Shown: in pieces, positions 9,088 through 19,251 of the stretch
Layout: each line of letters begins with the position of its first letter
Position numbering within the stretch: position 1 is the first letter of the stretch
Position numbers and translations under genes: made by a program
Assembly (NCBI RefSeq): GCF_031456295.1
Contig: NZ_JAVDUJ010000001.1
Span: forward strand, 620,001 to 684,000
Direction of reading: 5' to 3'
From: Arcanobacterium_A hippocoleae
GTDB taxonomy: Bacteria; Actinomycetota; Actinomycetes; Actinomycetales; Actinomycetaceae
Length of the DNA stretch: 64,000 nucleotides
The notes under the pieces: model-generated
Seen by the model: only the letters and a program-made list of their open reading frames with translations
Database searches by the model: none
Told to the model about the DNA's origin: nothing

Positions 9088-10215
9088 CTATTGCAAAATA
9101 ATTGCAGCAAGCTGACCCGCCGCATCTGCATGCGTCACCTGCCGCATCCGCGATGCCATTTGCTTTCGCAGATCGTGATTCAACAACGGCAATACCTGGC
9201 GTCGTAATTCATCCGGCGTGAAATTCGCATCCGTGATCAAAATTGCTCCGCCAGAAGCTACCACGTCAGCCGCATTCAAAGCTTGTTCACCATTACCAAT
9301 CGGCAAAGGTACAAACACCGCAGGAATTCCCAAAGCACAAATTTCAGAAACCATCCCTGCTCCAGAACGCGAAATAATCAAATCCGCAAAAGCGTAAATT
9401 TCATTCATTTCCGTAACATATTCGAGTACTCGATAATTCCCCTGTACTCCCGCGATTTGCGCTTTCACTGACGCGGATTTATCTTTACCCGTTAAATGCA
9501 GAACTTGAAAACCACGATCAAGAATTTCTTGTGCACACTGCGCAACGACCTCATTGATATGCTGCGCTCCAAGCGACCCGCCGGTCACAACAAGAACTGG
9601 GAGCGCTGGATCAAAATCATATTTTACTGCCATCTGATTCCGTAACGCATCAGCTGTTTGCTGCTGTAACGTGTTTGCGAGATCACGAATTTCGAATCGA
9701 ATCGGTAAGCCCGTCAGCACCGTTTTACCGCGCTTGGCACGCAAGGGCGTACTTTGAAAGGAAAGCGCCACAAATTGTGCAAAACGTGCCCCCAGCCGGT
9801 TTGCAATACCTGGGCGCGCGTTACCTTCATGCACCACAATTCGCAATTTACGCTTCCGGGCTGCAAGATAAACCGGCGGTGAGACGTATCCCCCAAAGCC
9901 CACTACCGTATCTGCCTGCACTTCGTCGAGAATTTCCCCCGCTTGGGAAATCGCATCTCGAAATTGCGAAAAAAACTTTAACGCAGCAGCATTGATCCGC
10001 CGCGGGAAAGGTACCCGGGAAATCGTTCGTAATTCATACCCGGCAGCCGGTACCAGCTCTTTTTCCAACCCGTATTCAGTACCAACAATCGTCAATCGTG
10101 TTTGCGGGCTCTGCTGCTGAATTTCTCCCGCAGTTGCCAGCAGTGGATTCACATGACCTGCCGTTCCCCCACCAGCTAAAACGATCGAACGCGGGTTCTT
10201 CTGATCTTGGCTCAC
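9088..10215 (-). CDS. murG: Lipid II synthase (GlcNAc transferase)
   Basis: 375 residues. The GT28 glycine-rich loop GGTAGH (16-21) and the second conserved block GGSLGAQHINE are present, with the C-terminal donor-binding pattern SRSGAGMVSEICALGIPAVFVPLP. It transfers GlcNAc from UDP-GlcNAc to lipid I on the inner face of the membrane. The GTG start overlaps the ftsW stop (GTGA) and is preceded by AGGAG at 10 nt. Confidence 0.96.
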   Translation of the reverse strand: MSQDQKNPRSIVLAGGGTAGHVNPLLATAGEIQQQSPQTRLTIVGTEYGLEKELVPAAGYELRTISRVPFPRRINAAALKFFSQFRDAISQAGEILDEVQADTVVGFGGYVSPPVYLAARKRKLRIVVHEGNARPGIANRLGARFAQFVALSFQSTPLRAKRGKTVLTGLPIRFEIRDLANTLQQQTADALRNQMAVKYDFDPALPVLVVTGGSLGAQHINEVVAQCAQEILDRGFQVLHLTGKDKSASVKAQIAGVQGNYRVLEYVTEMNEIYAFADLIISRSGAGMVSEICALGIPAVFVPLPIGNGEQALNAADVVASGGAILITDANFTPDELRRQVLPLLNHDLRKQMASRMRQVTHADAAGQLAAIILQ

Positions 10216-11567
10216 TTTTTATCTGCTCCTGCACTATTCTTCAATACTGCTTTTGTCCGCGCAGCTAAACCTGCACTAACTTTGCGGTTTTCATGAACTC
10301 CTGGCACTCCACGGGCAATGCTTACTGTTACACCGACCATCATCAAATTTGCCATAATCGCTGATCCACCTTGCGAAATGAACGGAAGCGGCACTCCAAA
10401 TACCGGCAGTAAACCAACGACCACCATCATATTCAGCAAACCCTGACCGCAAATCCACAAACCTGCTCCTGCCGTCAGCAATTGCCCAAAGCGCGTAGGA
10501 TTATTTAGCGTAAGTCGCAAAAAGCTCCACCCCATCAGCAAGAAAAGGCTCACTACGATCAATGTCCCAATCAAACCTATTTCTTCACCAATCACCGCGA
10601 AAATAAAATCGGTATGCGCTTCCCGCAAAGAAAGCCATTTTTCTTTTCCCGCACCGATCCCGGCGCCGTTTATTCCACCTGTGCCGAATGCAAATTGGGC
10701 AAAATCAGATTGAGTTGGTGCATGTGTATCTGGCAACTCCCAAAGGTTATTGAGAAAAGATGCAACACGAGCCAGACGTGAGGGAGCAATTGCCACAAAT
10801 ACGCCAGCAAGCATCATCGCACCCAAAGCGCCGAAACCAATCACCCGCAAGCCAATTCCTGCAAGCCATGCCATCCCCGCGCCAATCATCACCACGATCA
10901 AAGCCGTACCCATATCGCCAGGTAAAATGATCTCCAATACAGCCAGAATAAAACCAGCTAGCGCAGGCACAAAAGAACGGAAATTCTTCGCTGCACGACC
11001 AGAAATCAACGCAAGCATATGCGCAAGCCAAACCACCATCGCCAGTTTCAAAAATTCAGACGGCTGAATTTGCACTCCCCCAATGCCCAGCCAATTTCGA
11101 TTTCCATGCACTTCCACACCAAAGAGGATCACCGCCAGCTGCAAAGCAAGACCGAGCGCAAAAAACAAATGTGAAAACCGTTCCAGCAAACGATAGTCAC
11201 ACCGCGCCAGAATGAACGCAAAACCAATCCCGACAGTAGTAAAAAGCAGATGTTTGATCGCTACCGAGAATAAGCCAACTTCCCCACCGGAGTTATCAAC
11301 AGCACGGATCGATATCGCAGAAGTAGCTGAAAATACCATCAGCACACCTAATGCAAGCAAAATTGCAGTACATGCAAGCAATACATTCACTGCATTATTC
11401 ACCGCATCACGCCGTGGCGGCTGTACCTGATCCATTTCTGGAGAACGCGGAAATTGATCTTCAGCAAGCCCCGCAAAACGGGAAAAATCACCGCCGAGCT
11501 GCGGCATGGCAGATCGGTTTCCACTCACGCCGTTGCCGTTCTTTTCACGCAGATAATTCGTGCGCAT
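10212..11567 (-). CDS. ftsW: SEDS peptidoglycan glycosyltransferase FtsW
   Basis: 451 residues. About 65 hydrophilic N-terminal residues precede roughly ten membrane helices. The SEDS signature LPFISQGGSAIMANLMMVG and the block GVQIQPSEFLKLAMV are visible. It polymerises lipid II at the septum together with FtsI. The start overlaps the murD stop by one base (TAATG), with AGAGG as ribosome site; the stop overlaps the murG start. Septal FtsW rather than RodA is supported by its place in the dcw cluster. Confidence 0.95.
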   Translation of the reverse strand: MRTNYLREKNGNGVSGNRSAMPQLGGDFSRFAGLAEDQFPRSPEMDQVQPPRRDAVNNAVNVLLACTAILLALGVLMVFSATSAISIRAVDNSGGEVGLFSVAIKHLLFTTVGIGFAFILARCDYRLLERFSHLFFALGLALQLAVILFGVEVHGNRNWLGIGGVQIQPSEFLKLAMVVWLAHMLALISGRAAKNFRSFVPALAGFILAVLEIILPGDMGTALIVVMIGAGMAWLAGIGLRVIGFGALGAMMLAGVFVAIAPSRLARVASFLNNLWELPDTHAPTQSDFAQFAFGTGGINGAGIGAGKEKWLSLREAHTDFIFAVIGEEIGLIGTLIVVSLFLLMGWSFLRLTLNNPTRFGQLLTAGAGLWICGQGLLNMMVVVGLLPVFGVPLPFISQGGSAIMANLMMVGVTVSIARGVPGVHENRKVSAGLAARTKAVLKNSAGADKK

Positions 11568-13093
11568 TATGCATCCTCTTGCAGCTGCATTCCATCACGA
11601 TGCGGTAGCTCCGCGAGTGCAGATGCACTGATTGCGCGCACTGCCGCCTGGAATTTTTCTCCCCGATCAGCGTATGAGGAGAATTGATCAAATGACGCAC
11701 AGGCCGGGGCAAGCAGCACTACCGCACCTGGTTGCGCTAATTCCAGTGCCGCCTGCACTGCGTCTTTCATCGGTTCTTGCCCATCTGGGATCAGCGTATA
11801 CGGGATCTCATTTTTGCTCAGTACACTTTCCCAAGGTTCCTGGTCTGTACCAATCACGATTGTATGGAAAACCCGGTCTTTTACTGCTGCTGCGAGTTCG
11901 GCAAAGTTTGCACCCTTTGCGACACCTCCCGCGATCCAAATTACCTTGCCGTCTGGCTGCGCCATGATCGCAGATTTTGCTGCATGTGCATTGGTCGCTT
12001 TCGAATCATCAATCCACCGCATCTGCGCAAACTCACCAAGATGTTCGATCCGATGCCGTCCAAGCGTAAAATCGCGCAGCGCCTGCCGAATAAAATCTGG
12101 CGCGATCCCCACAGCGCGTGCTAATGCTGCTGCCGCAATCGCGTCTTTCAACAAATGCAGCGGCAAGGGTGCATCCTGCGGCGCCAAATGCGCGATATCG
12201 GCGAGCGTAAAAAGCTCTTGCGCAGAGGCAAAACGATTCCGACAAAAAGCCCGATCGACGATAATATCATCCACCAAGCCAAACTCACCCACGCTCGGTG
12301 TGCCAATCACAAGCCCCACAGCACGCGCACCATCAGCTACATCAGCAGCGTCGACCATCTGCTGCACTTGCTGCTCACCTACCGGATACAGGCATGCCGT
12401 CTGCACATGCTCATATACTTTTGCTTTCGCTTGCCAATACTGCTCGCGGTTGCCATGCCATTCAAGATGATCATCGGCAAAGTTTAAGCACACTGACGCA
12501 GCAGGAGACATCGAATAAGTAGCTGCAAGTTGAAATGAAGAGAGCTCGATTGCAAATGCCTGCGGCGCATCAGCATCAGTCCGGATCGCTTGCGTGATCA
12601 GCGGCTCCCCAATATTGCCGGTTGCTACTGTGCCGCAGCCAGCTGCGCGGAGAATTGCGGCAAGCATTGAAGTAGTAGTAGTTTTCCCGTTTGTTCCAGT
12701 CACGCAAAGCCAAGGCGCATAGGTTTGGTCTTCCGCCACAGCACGCAGCTGCCATGCTAACTCAATCTCAGACCAAACTGGCAGCCCAGCTTCACGTAAG
12801 ACCGTCCACTCATAACCGAGTTGCGCAAATCCTGGTGCGATGATCACGATCTCCGGCTGCCAGCCAAGCAACATTTGCATCAGCACTTCCGGCTTTGCCG
12901 CAGAAATTGCCATATCGATCTGCGGATCGTCAAGATATGCGCTGACGGCACTCTCTTTTGCATCCCAGACGCTGACAACCGCTTCCGTCACAGACAAGAG
13001 CGCTGCTACACACGCCCGTCCTGAAACTCCCAGCCCCAGCACGGCGATTCTTTTGCCGCTAAATGCTGCACTCCCCGGAATTGAATATTTCAT
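11567..13093 (-). CDS. murD: UDP-N-acetylmuramoylalanine--D-glutamate ligase
   Basis: 508 residues from the ATG at 13093, which overlaps the mraY stop as ATGA; an in-frame start at 13162 lies inside mraY and is unlikely. It has an N-terminal nucleotide-binding-like domain (LGLGVSG), the ATP loop GTNGKTTT (about 133-140), the central motif DDSKATNAHA, and a C-terminal ligase domain. Adds D-Glu to UDP-MurNAc-L-Ala. Somewhat longer than the usual 450 residues because of insertions. Confidence 0.95.
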   Translation of the reverse strand: MKYSIPGSAAFSGKRIAVLGLGVSGRACVAALLSVTEAVVSVWDAKESAVSAYLDDPQIDMAISAAKPEVLMQMLLGWQPEIVIIAPGFAQLGYEWTVLREAGLPVWSEIELAWQLRAVAEDQTYAPWLCVTGTNGKTTTTSMLAAILRAAGCGTVATGNIGEPLITQAIRTDADAPQAFAIELSSFQLAATYSMSPAASVCLNFADDHLEWHGNREQYWQAKAKVYEHVQTACLYPVGEQQVQQMVDAADVADGARAVGLVIGTPSVGEFGLVDDIIVDRAFCRNRFASAQELFTLADIAHLAPQDAPLPLHLLKDAIAAAALARAVGIAPDFIRQALRDFTLGRHRIEHLGEFAQMRWIDDSKATNAHAAKSAIMAQPDGKVIWIAGGVAKGANFAELAAAVKDRVFHTIVIGTDQEPWESVLSKNEIPYTLIPDGQEPMKDAVQAALELAQPGAVVLLAPACASFDQFSSYADRGEKFQAAVRAISASALAELPHRDGMQLQEDA

Positions 13094-14175
13094 TGCCGTG
13101 CCAACCATTCTGCATAAAACAAACCGATACCAATTGCTGAGAGGAAGATTTGAATCAACCAAAATCGCACTACGATCGTCACTTCTTTCCAGCCTTTCAG
13201 CTCAAAATGATGATGCAGTGGAGCCATCCGAAAGACGCGTCTGCCGGTAGCCTTAAAGAAACCAATCTGAATCACATCAGAAATCACAATCACAACGAAT
13301 AAACCGCCAATGAAAATTGCAAGCATTTCCGTCTGACTCAGGATCGAGATCCCGGCAAACGCTCCACCGAGCGCCAACGATCCAGTATCTCCCATAAAAA
13401 TCTTTGCTGGAGAAGTATTGTGCCAGATAAATCCGAGGCAGGCCCCCACTACTGCAGCACAGAATATCGCCAAATCGCGTGGATCACGAGCATCATAACA
13501 TCCCGGGCTGATTTGCAAAGCAGAACCGCAACGTTGATATGACTGCCAAATATTGATGATCGCATAGGATCCGAAGGCAATCGCCGAAGCACCAGCTGCC
13601 AGCCCGTCAAGCCCGTCAGTCAGATTGACCGCATTTGACCACGCACTGATCAAGAAATTTGTCCAGAGAATAAAAAGGATCGTACCAGCAATGATCCCAG
13701 CGAAACCAAGAGTCAAGGGAGTATCGCGCACCAGCGAAATATGCAATGTAGCGGGAGTTTGCCCATGTTCATTCGCAAATTGGAGTGCCCCGACGGAAAA
13801 TAAAATCCCCACCAGACCTTGCCCGATCATCTTTGCACGTGGGCTTAATCCCAGTGAACGTTCTTTGCTGATTTTCGTAAAATCATCAAGGAATCCGATC
13901 AGCCCCAAACCGACAAGCAGGAAAATAATCAGCCATCCAGAAACGCTGGGGATCCGTAACGAAACAAGGTTTCCCACCAGAAAGCCAAGCACGGTAGCAC
14001 CAATAATGATCACGCCACCCATCGTGGGGGTACCGCGCTTTACCAGATGCGAAGTCGGCCCGTCCTCACGAATGAATTGCCCATAATGCTTGCGCTCTAA
14101 AAGCTTGATGAATACTGGAGTAAAAAAGAGCGTGATGAACAGCGCGACAGCCGTCGCGACAATAATTGAAATCAT
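13090..14175 (-). CDS. mraY: Phospho-MurNAc-pentapeptide translocase
   Basis: 361 residues with about ten membrane helices. Family motifs seen: the cytoplasmic loop GTPTMGG (about 49-55), the NLTDGLDGLA aspartate motif, and GDTGSLALGG followed later by the MAPLHHHFELKGW histidine loop. It transfers phospho-MurNAc-pentapeptide to undecaprenyl phosphate to make lipid I. Overlaps murF and murD by 4 nt each. Confidence 0.97.
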   Translation of the reverse strand: MISIIVATAVALFITLFFTPVFIKLLERKHYGQFIREDGPTSHLVKRGTPTMGGVIIIGATVLGFLVGNLVSLRIPSVSGWLIIFLLVGLGLIGFLDDFTKISKERSLGLSPRAKMIGQGLVGILFSVGALQFANEHGQTPATLHISLVRDTPLTLGFAGIIAGTILFILWTNFLISAWSNAVNLTDGLDGLAAGASAIAFGSYAIINIWQSYQRCGSALQISPGCYDARDPRDLAIFCAAVVGACLGFIWHNTSPAKIFMGDTGSLALGGAFAGISILSQTEMLAIFIGGLFVVIVISDVIQIGFFKATGRRVFRMAPLHHHFELKGWKEVTIVVRFWLIQIFLSAIGIGLFYAEWLARQ

Positions 14176-15632
14176 TTATTCAGCCCTTCATCCATTCCAT
14201 TGATCACTTCTGCAGCGATTTGCCACACACGAGTGCCATTTGATCCCTTGAACAAAATTGCGGTATCCGGAACCACCACAGTGTGGATATCTGCGCGAAG
14301 CAAATCTACTGACACATACTCTACTACGTTTATCCCTGCTTCCCGAGCAATCGGGGTGAGCGCAAAGGCGGCTTCACCCACGAGGAATAAATCAGTTACA
14401 TCTGCAGCGAGTAGCGACGGCAGAAGTGCCTGATGCTCTTGGCTGCTCACATCACCCAGTTCGAGCATTTGCCCCAGCACTACAACCTTGCGCCGATATT
14501 TTTTGCCAAGCTGCCCGAATGCCGCAATACCAGCACGCATTGAAGCCGGATTTGCATTATATGCATCATCAATCACCAGGATCTTCCCCGCTTGGTGCAC
14601 ATCCATCCGATGCGGACTACCTGCTTTCGCAGTTCCTAACTCGGCGCAGATCTCTAAAAACGGGACTCCCAAAGATGCAGCAACTGCACTTGCAGCCAAT
14701 GCATTTGAGATATTATGCAGACCTGGCAGACCTAATTCACATTCTGCACTCTCCCCTGCCAAATGCAATGTAAAGCTTGGGCGAGCAGCATTTGCGGAAA
14801 TATTTACAGCCTGCGCCAAAATCTGATTTGGATCATCCTGATCATTTTCTTTCCTTGGCATTGCCGAAAAATATTGCACCTGGCAATTTGCTTGCGCACT
14901 CATTTTCGCCACATTCGGATCGTCTGCGTTGAGCAACACCATCCCGTCAGGAGCCGTACCATGAATTATTTGCGCCTTTTCCTGAATCGTATTTTCCAGC
15001 GAACCGAAAGCACCCAAATGCGCTTTCGCCACCGCCAACACCACACTCACATCAAGCGGTGCAATATCGGTTAAATAGCTGATATTGCCAAGCCGATCTG
15101 CTCCCATTTCGAGCACCAGTGAAGCTGTCTGAAAATCGGCACGCAGGACAGTTAGCGCTAAACCAATTTCGTTATTAAAAGAGTTCGGCGGAGCAACCAC
15201 ATTCCCGCGATGCGTCAAGATCTTCGCCAGGAGATCCTTGGTGGTGGTCTTGCCTACTGAGCCCGTGATCCCAATTACTTTCAAATCTGCATGGGTCTGC
15301 GCACGCAAGTACGCCAACCAGGATTTTGCTAATTGCCCAAGCGCATATACGGGATCAGCGACCAAGATCAAGCGCTCTGGCGGTGCCCCAGATTTTTGCG
15401 CAAGAGCCGGATTTGCAGTGAGCACTGCCGTCGCACCAGCTGCTAATGCTGCCTGCGCGTACTCGTTTCCATCTGTACGTTCACCAGTGATCGCCACAAA
15501 GAGCTCACCGCCAGTGATTTGCCGATTATCAGTCACCACACCAGAAATTCGCAGTTGCCTAAAAGCATCATCTGCTCCTGCCAGCTGCCCCTGAACAGCT
15601 CGCAAAACTTCTGCAACTGAAAGATTTACCAT
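14172..15632 (-). CDS. murF: UDP-MurNAc-tripeptide--D-Ala-D-Ala ligase
   Basis: 486 residues. The ATP loop is GSVGKTT (124-130) in the GITGSVGKTTTKDLL context typical of MurF, followed by PPNSFNNEIG and the C-terminal DDAYNANPASMRA motif. It adds D-Ala-D-Ala to UDP-MurNAc-tripeptide. No murE reading frame was recognised between ftsI and murF, which is the common place for it; that gap is 235 nt of apparently noncoding sequence. murE must therefore lie elsewhere. Confidence 0.95.
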   Translation of the reverse strand: MVNLSVAEVLRAVQGQLAGADDAFRQLRISGVVTDNRQITGGELFVAITGERTDGNEYAQAALAAGATAVLTANPALAQKSGAPPERLILVADPVYALGQLAKSWLAYLRAQTHADLKVIGITGSVGKTTTKDLLAKILTHRGNVVAPPNSFNNEIGLALTVLRADFQTASLVLEMGADRLGNISYLTDIAPLDVSVVLAVAKAHLGAFGSLENTIQEKAQIIHGTAPDGMVLLNADDPNVAKMSAQANCQVQYFSAMPRKENDQDDPNQILAQAVNISANAARPSFTLHLAGESAECELGLPGLHNISNALAASAVAASLGVPFLEICAELGTAKAGSPHRMDVHQAGKILVIDDAYNANPASMRAGIAAFGQLGKKYRRKVVVLGQMLELGDVSSQEHQALLPSLLAADVTDLFLVGEAAFALTPIAREAGINVVEYVSVDLLRADIHTVVVPDTAILFKGSNGTRVWQIAAEVINGMDEGLNK

Positions 15633-15867
15633 TAGTTTTGCAGCCTTTCCTTACCCTCACGTCTCATCTGCACGCAGATCTTAATCTCTTGAAAATACTG
15701 AATTTATTTAATGCACCGAGTACAAATATTCTAACTTTGCAAGTAGTTTTCTCCGCGAATCAACACCACTTTCAAGTTTGCGTCCCAAACGTCCACATTT
15801 TCCATCTTCGCACGCGTCTCCCTCCGCACTTCACGATCACGCATCCTCATGCCGCTACTTAAGCTCT

Positions 15868-17709
15868 TTAACGCACGATCCACGGATAATCAACCATCGT
15901 TTGTGAAGACGGAGGAACTCCCATCTTCCGCATCGCAAACTGTGCTAATTTGGCAAATACTGGCGCAGAAATAACTTCACCATAGCCGTTTCCACCAGGT
16001 GTATGCGCCACTACCGCCACCGCGATTTTCGGGTCTTCAGCTGGAATCAGCCCAATGTATGTACCGTTGATTGCAACAAGCTGCCCGGCAGCGTTGATTA
16101 CTTCTGCGGTACCCGTTTTGCCTGCAACATTATAATTTGGCACGCGGGCTTTAGTGCCACCAGCTCCATCTTTGGTCGTCTCGTGCATTAAATTCAGCAT
16201 TGTTTTCGCAGATTCTGGGCTGATCACCTGCTTTGGGGTACCTGGGACGGTCGGCTGGTAGCGTCCGTCTTTTTCATAGATTCCATCCACAATATGCACT
16301 GGATGAGCTACACCGCCACTGCCAAAAATATTTGCACTGACGGCAAGCTGGAGCGGCGTGACCGCATATCCTTGCCCGAACATTGTAGTGTAATTCGTGC
16401 GCTGATCCCATTTTCGGTAATCATTGAGGATCCCCGCTTCTTCCGCTGGAAGCTCGATTCCCGTCCGCTGACCGGTACCAAAAGCCTGCAAATACTCATA
16501 TCGAGTTTTCCGATCCATCGTCATCCCGATTTGCACGGTACCGGTATTGTACGAATGCGCCAGAATTGCTGCAACAGTGGTCTTAGCGGTGGCATGCGGA
16601 GCATAATCCTTGATAATTTCACCTTCCGGAGTGGTGAAAGTTGAAGCCGTCACAAATGGGGTATATGGATTGATCTTTCCCAAATCGATCGCCGAAGCCA
16701 TCGTAATAGTTTTTCCTGTCGAACCTGGTTCGATCACCGCGCCGATTGAATTTGCCGTATATGACGATACCTTCTGCTTTCCAACATTATTCGGATCATA
16801 TGCCATCGTATCTGCCATTGCTAAGACGCGCCCAGTGTGGGTTTCGAGCACAACCGCACTACCCCAATCTGAACCATGCTTTTGAATTGATTCGCGCAAG
16901 GCATCTTCGGTTACCTGCTGCAAATCACGGTCAATTGTCAGCTTCACCGTACGCCCATCTTGCGGCTCAACCTCATTGCGTTGCGCATTGGGGAAAATCG
17001 TGCCGTCAGGCCCAACCTCAACCTGCAAACTTCCGTCAGTACCCGAAAGGACGTCTTCAAATTTTTGTTCGATCCCTGCCCTGCCAACTAACTTATCGCT
17101 TTCAGCAGTGCGGCCAACAAATCCCAATACCGCCCCGGCAAGTGCACCATTTGGATACACCCGTTCCATATAACGCTCACCGAAAATGCCGTGAATTGCG
17201 AGTTTCTCGATTTCCTGCATTTCCTTCACACTAAGACCAGCTTTGATCAGCGCAAACTGATTTTTCGTCTTTCCGCCATGCAGTTCTCCAGCGAGTTCGG
17301 CTTCATCAAGCTTGAGTAATGGTGCCAAGATCTTTGCTGCCGCCGCCGCTCCGGTGCCGGTCAGTTGATCCTGTTCGTCATAAACTTGAAAATCTTGAAT
17401 CGCTTTCTGATCAACGCGCAAATTATAGTGTGGCACTGAGCTTGCCAGCACGGCTCCGGCATTATCGACGATATTGCCGCGTAAAGCTTGCTGCTGATAA
17501 TTTCGGGCACGGAATTTATGTGCTGTTTTTGCTAATGCGTCTGCATGCACTGCCTGTAAGACGATCAGCCTTCCAACGAGCAAAATCGCCATCACTAAGA
17601 CGATTGCGATAACTGCCCGCAATCGCTTATGCGTAGTGGCGCGCGCCAAGCGCATCGGATCAGCGCTCCGGGAAGAATTCTGCTTTCGATCTTGCAAAAC
17701 CGAATCCAT
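15868..17709 (-). CDS. ftsI: Septal transpeptidase FtsI (class B PBP)
   Basis: 613 residues. A short cytoplasmic tail, one membrane helix (about 32-52) and a dimerisation domain lead to the transpeptidase domain. Active-site motifs: S330-T-G-K333, SYN (386-388) and KTG (531-533). It cross-links septal peptidoglycan as partner of FtsW. No PASTA domains are present. It follows the ftsL-like gene by 18 nt. Beta-lactams acylate this serine in the family. Confidence 0.96.
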   Translation of the reverse strand: MDSVLQDRKQNSSRSADPMRLARATTHKRLRAVIAIVLVMAILLVGRLIVLQAVHADALAKTAHKFRARNYQQQALRGNIVDNAGAVLASSVPHYNLRVDQKAIQDFQVYDEQDQLTGTGAAAAAKILAPLLKLDEAELAGELHGGKTKNQFALIKAGLSVKEMQEIEKLAIHGIFGERYMERVYPNGALAGAVLGFVGRTAESDKLVGRAGIEQKFEDVLSGTDGSLQVEVGPDGTIFPNAQRNEVEPQDGRTVKLTIDRDLQQVTEDALRESIQKHGSDWGSAVVLETHTGRVLAMADTMAYDPNNVGKQKVSSYTANSIGAVIEPGSTGKTITMASAIDLGKINPYTPFVTASTFTTPEGEIIKDYAPHATAKTTVAAILAHSYNTGTVQIGMTMDRKTRYEYLQAFGTGQRTGIELPAEEAGILNDYRKWDQRTNYTTMFGQGYAVTPLQLAVSANIFGSGGVAHPVHIVDGIYEKDGRYQPTVPGTPKQVISPESAKTMLNLMHETTKDGAGGTKARVPNYNVAGKTGTAEVINAAGQLVAINGTYIGLIPAEDPKIAVAVVAHTPGGNGYGEVISAPVFAKLAQFAMRKMGVPPSSQTMVDYPWIVR

Positions 17710-17727
17710 CTAATACCCAAACTAAGT

Positions 17728-18129
17728 TTACTTTTTCGCTTGTGCCGCACCCGACACAAGCCCGCTTGTTAAATCGATATACCGGATTTGCTCTGCTGGC
17801 ACCATCTCGAATTTTTGCGCACGCTCATGCAACACTGCCGGGGTTTCTAGCCGTGCAACGTCTTCGCGTAATCCCTCCAAACCTGATTGCAGCTCGTTGA
17901 GCTCCACAGTGGCAGATTTGATCTCGTAAGCGCCTTGAATCATCACCGTGTTTAAGGCAAATGCACCGCCGATCGCCCCCGCAAAAATTCCGGTACACAC
18001 TGCAACAGTACGAAAATAGCCCCGCGAAGGCAGCGGACTTGGCACGACCGATAATCCTGGAACTGCAATAACTGGGCGTGATGCACGCGCCCAGTTCCGC
18101 CGGGCGATTGCATGTGATTGCGCATTCAT
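17728..18129 (-). CDS. FtsL-like septum formation protein
   Basis: 133 residues. It has a basic N-terminus, one membrane helix (about 44-65), then a short coiled coil (about 70-97) with heptad leucines (VELNELQSGLEGLREDVARLE), the layout of FtsL. Sequence conservation in FtsL is low, so the call rests on topology and on its position between rsmH and ftsI. The start codon overlaps the rsmH stop (ATGA). It would form the FtsQ-FtsL-FtsB subcomplex. Confidence 0.82.
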   Translation of the reverse strand: MNAQSHAIARRNWARASRPVIAVPGLSVVPSPLPSRGYFRTVAVCTGIFAGAIGGAFALNTVMIQGAYEIKSATVELNELQSGLEGLREDVARLETPAVLHERAQKFEMVPAEQIRYIDLTSGLVSGAAQAKK

Positions 18130-19175
18130 CGGGCGCCTCCTCGATTTATTGGACGAACAGATTGTTGGAGATGAGAATCCTGCAAAAGTAAATGTTTTGG
18201 TGTGAGCCGGATCCGCTCTATGCCACGCAAACGAACCGAGCGCGAACGTGGATTCAGCTCGATCTCTGCCGCATCAGCCTTCATCGCTCCGCGGACGAGC
18301 GCTTGCAAATACGGTTGGTGATCGGATAACTCCACTGGTAAACCAGGAGGAGTAGTAGATTTGAGCCCTTTATTGAACGCTTCTTTCACAATGCGGTCTT
18401 CAAGGGAGTGGTAGGATTCCACTACTAACCGTCCATTCACTGCGAGCGCTGCAATCGCATCGTGGATGCTGCTTTGCAAAATCTCAAGCTCATTATTTAC
18501 CGCGATCCGCAAAGCCTGGAAAGTTCGTTTTGCCGGATTACCACCAGTACGTTTCGCTTTCTCGGGAAGTACTGCGCGAATCAATTCCACCAGTTCTCCT
18601 GTGGTTTCCAGCGGGCGTTGCATTCGCTGCCGCACGATTTGCCCGGCAATTTTCGCTGCATACTTTTCTTCGCCGTAAATGCGGAGAATTTTTGTCAGTT
18701 CGCCAACAGTAGCCGTCGCCAATAAATCTCTCGCGCTCACGCCGCTTTGCGGATCCATCCGCATATCCAATGGCGCATCATGGATATAAGAGAATCCGCG
18801 ATGTGGCGTATCTAGCTGGAGTGAAGAGACACCTAAATCCATTAGGATCGCATTGACTTTACCGTTGCACCCAAATTCTGCAGCCACCTGTGCCACCTGA
18901 TCATAGGTAGTTTGCACAGCTTGGAAACGCGATCCGAAACTTTTCAGGCGTTGTGATGCCAGCTCGATCGCATCACGGTCACGATCAATCCCAATTACCT
19001 GCACATGCGGGTTTGCTGCCAGGATCGCCTCAGAGTGCCCGCCCATTCCTAAAGTGCAATCAATCAATACCGCGCCCGGAGTAGCAATCGCTGGCGAAAG
19101 CAGCTCCACGCACGTACGCAAAAGCACAGGTTGGTGCAATGCATTATGCGCTGCTGGGACCTGCTGCTGAGCCAT
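18126..19175 (-). CDS. rsmH: 16S rRNA m4C1402 methyltransferase RsmH (MraW)
   Basis: 349 residues from the ATG at 19175, preceded by GGAAGGTAAAA; the in-frame start at 19223 has no good ribosome site. Begins with the family hallmark HQPVLL, then the SAM motif DCTLGMGGHS, LMDLGVSSLQLD and the late motif SYHSLEDRIVK. It N4-methylates C1402 of 16S rRNA. An intrinsic terminator lies 45 nt upstream, between it and mraZ. Confidence 0.96.
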   Translation of the reverse strand: MAQQQVPAAHNALHQPVLLRTCVELLSPAIATPGAVLIDCTLGMGGHSEAILAANPHVQVIGIDRDRDAIELASQRLKSFGSRFQAVQTTYDQVAQVAAEFGCNGKVNAILMDLGVSSLQLDTPHRGFSYIHDAPLDMRMDPQSGVSARDLLATATVGELTKILRIYGEEKYAAKIAGQIVRQRMQRPLETTGELVELIRAVLPEKAKRTGGNPAKRTFQALRIAVNNELEILQSSIHDAIAALAVNGRLVVESYHSLEDRIVKEAFNKGLKSTTPPGLPVELSDHQPYLQALVRGAMKADAAEIELNPRSRSVRLRGIERIRLTPKHLLLQDSHLQQSVRPINRGGAR

Positions 19176-19214
19176 TTTTACCTTCCAAATTCGTTTTCGA
19201 TAGCGATTGCGGGC

Positions 19215-19251
19215 AAAAAGCAAACTTTTCGATCAACTTCGAAAAGTTTGC
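19215..19251 (-). terminator. Intrinsic terminator / attenuator between mraZ and rsmH
   Basis: Perfect 12-bp stem GCAAACTTTTCG / CGAAAAGTTTGC with an 8-nt loop and an immediate TTTTT tract on the minus strand. It lies after mraZ and before rsmH in the direction of transcription. A second short hairpin (CCGACT-TGC-AGTCGG, 19295-19309) precedes it. Confidence 0.8.

Noticed and set aside
11814..12470. 218-codon open frame on the plus strand
   Set aside because: It lies entirely antisense to murD and its composition (Ser/Ala/Cys-rich) is that of a shadow frame; no ribosome site or family motif.
13094..13162. Longer murD start
   Set aside because: It would lie inside mraY; the ATGA overlap at 13093 gives the normal MurD N-terminus.
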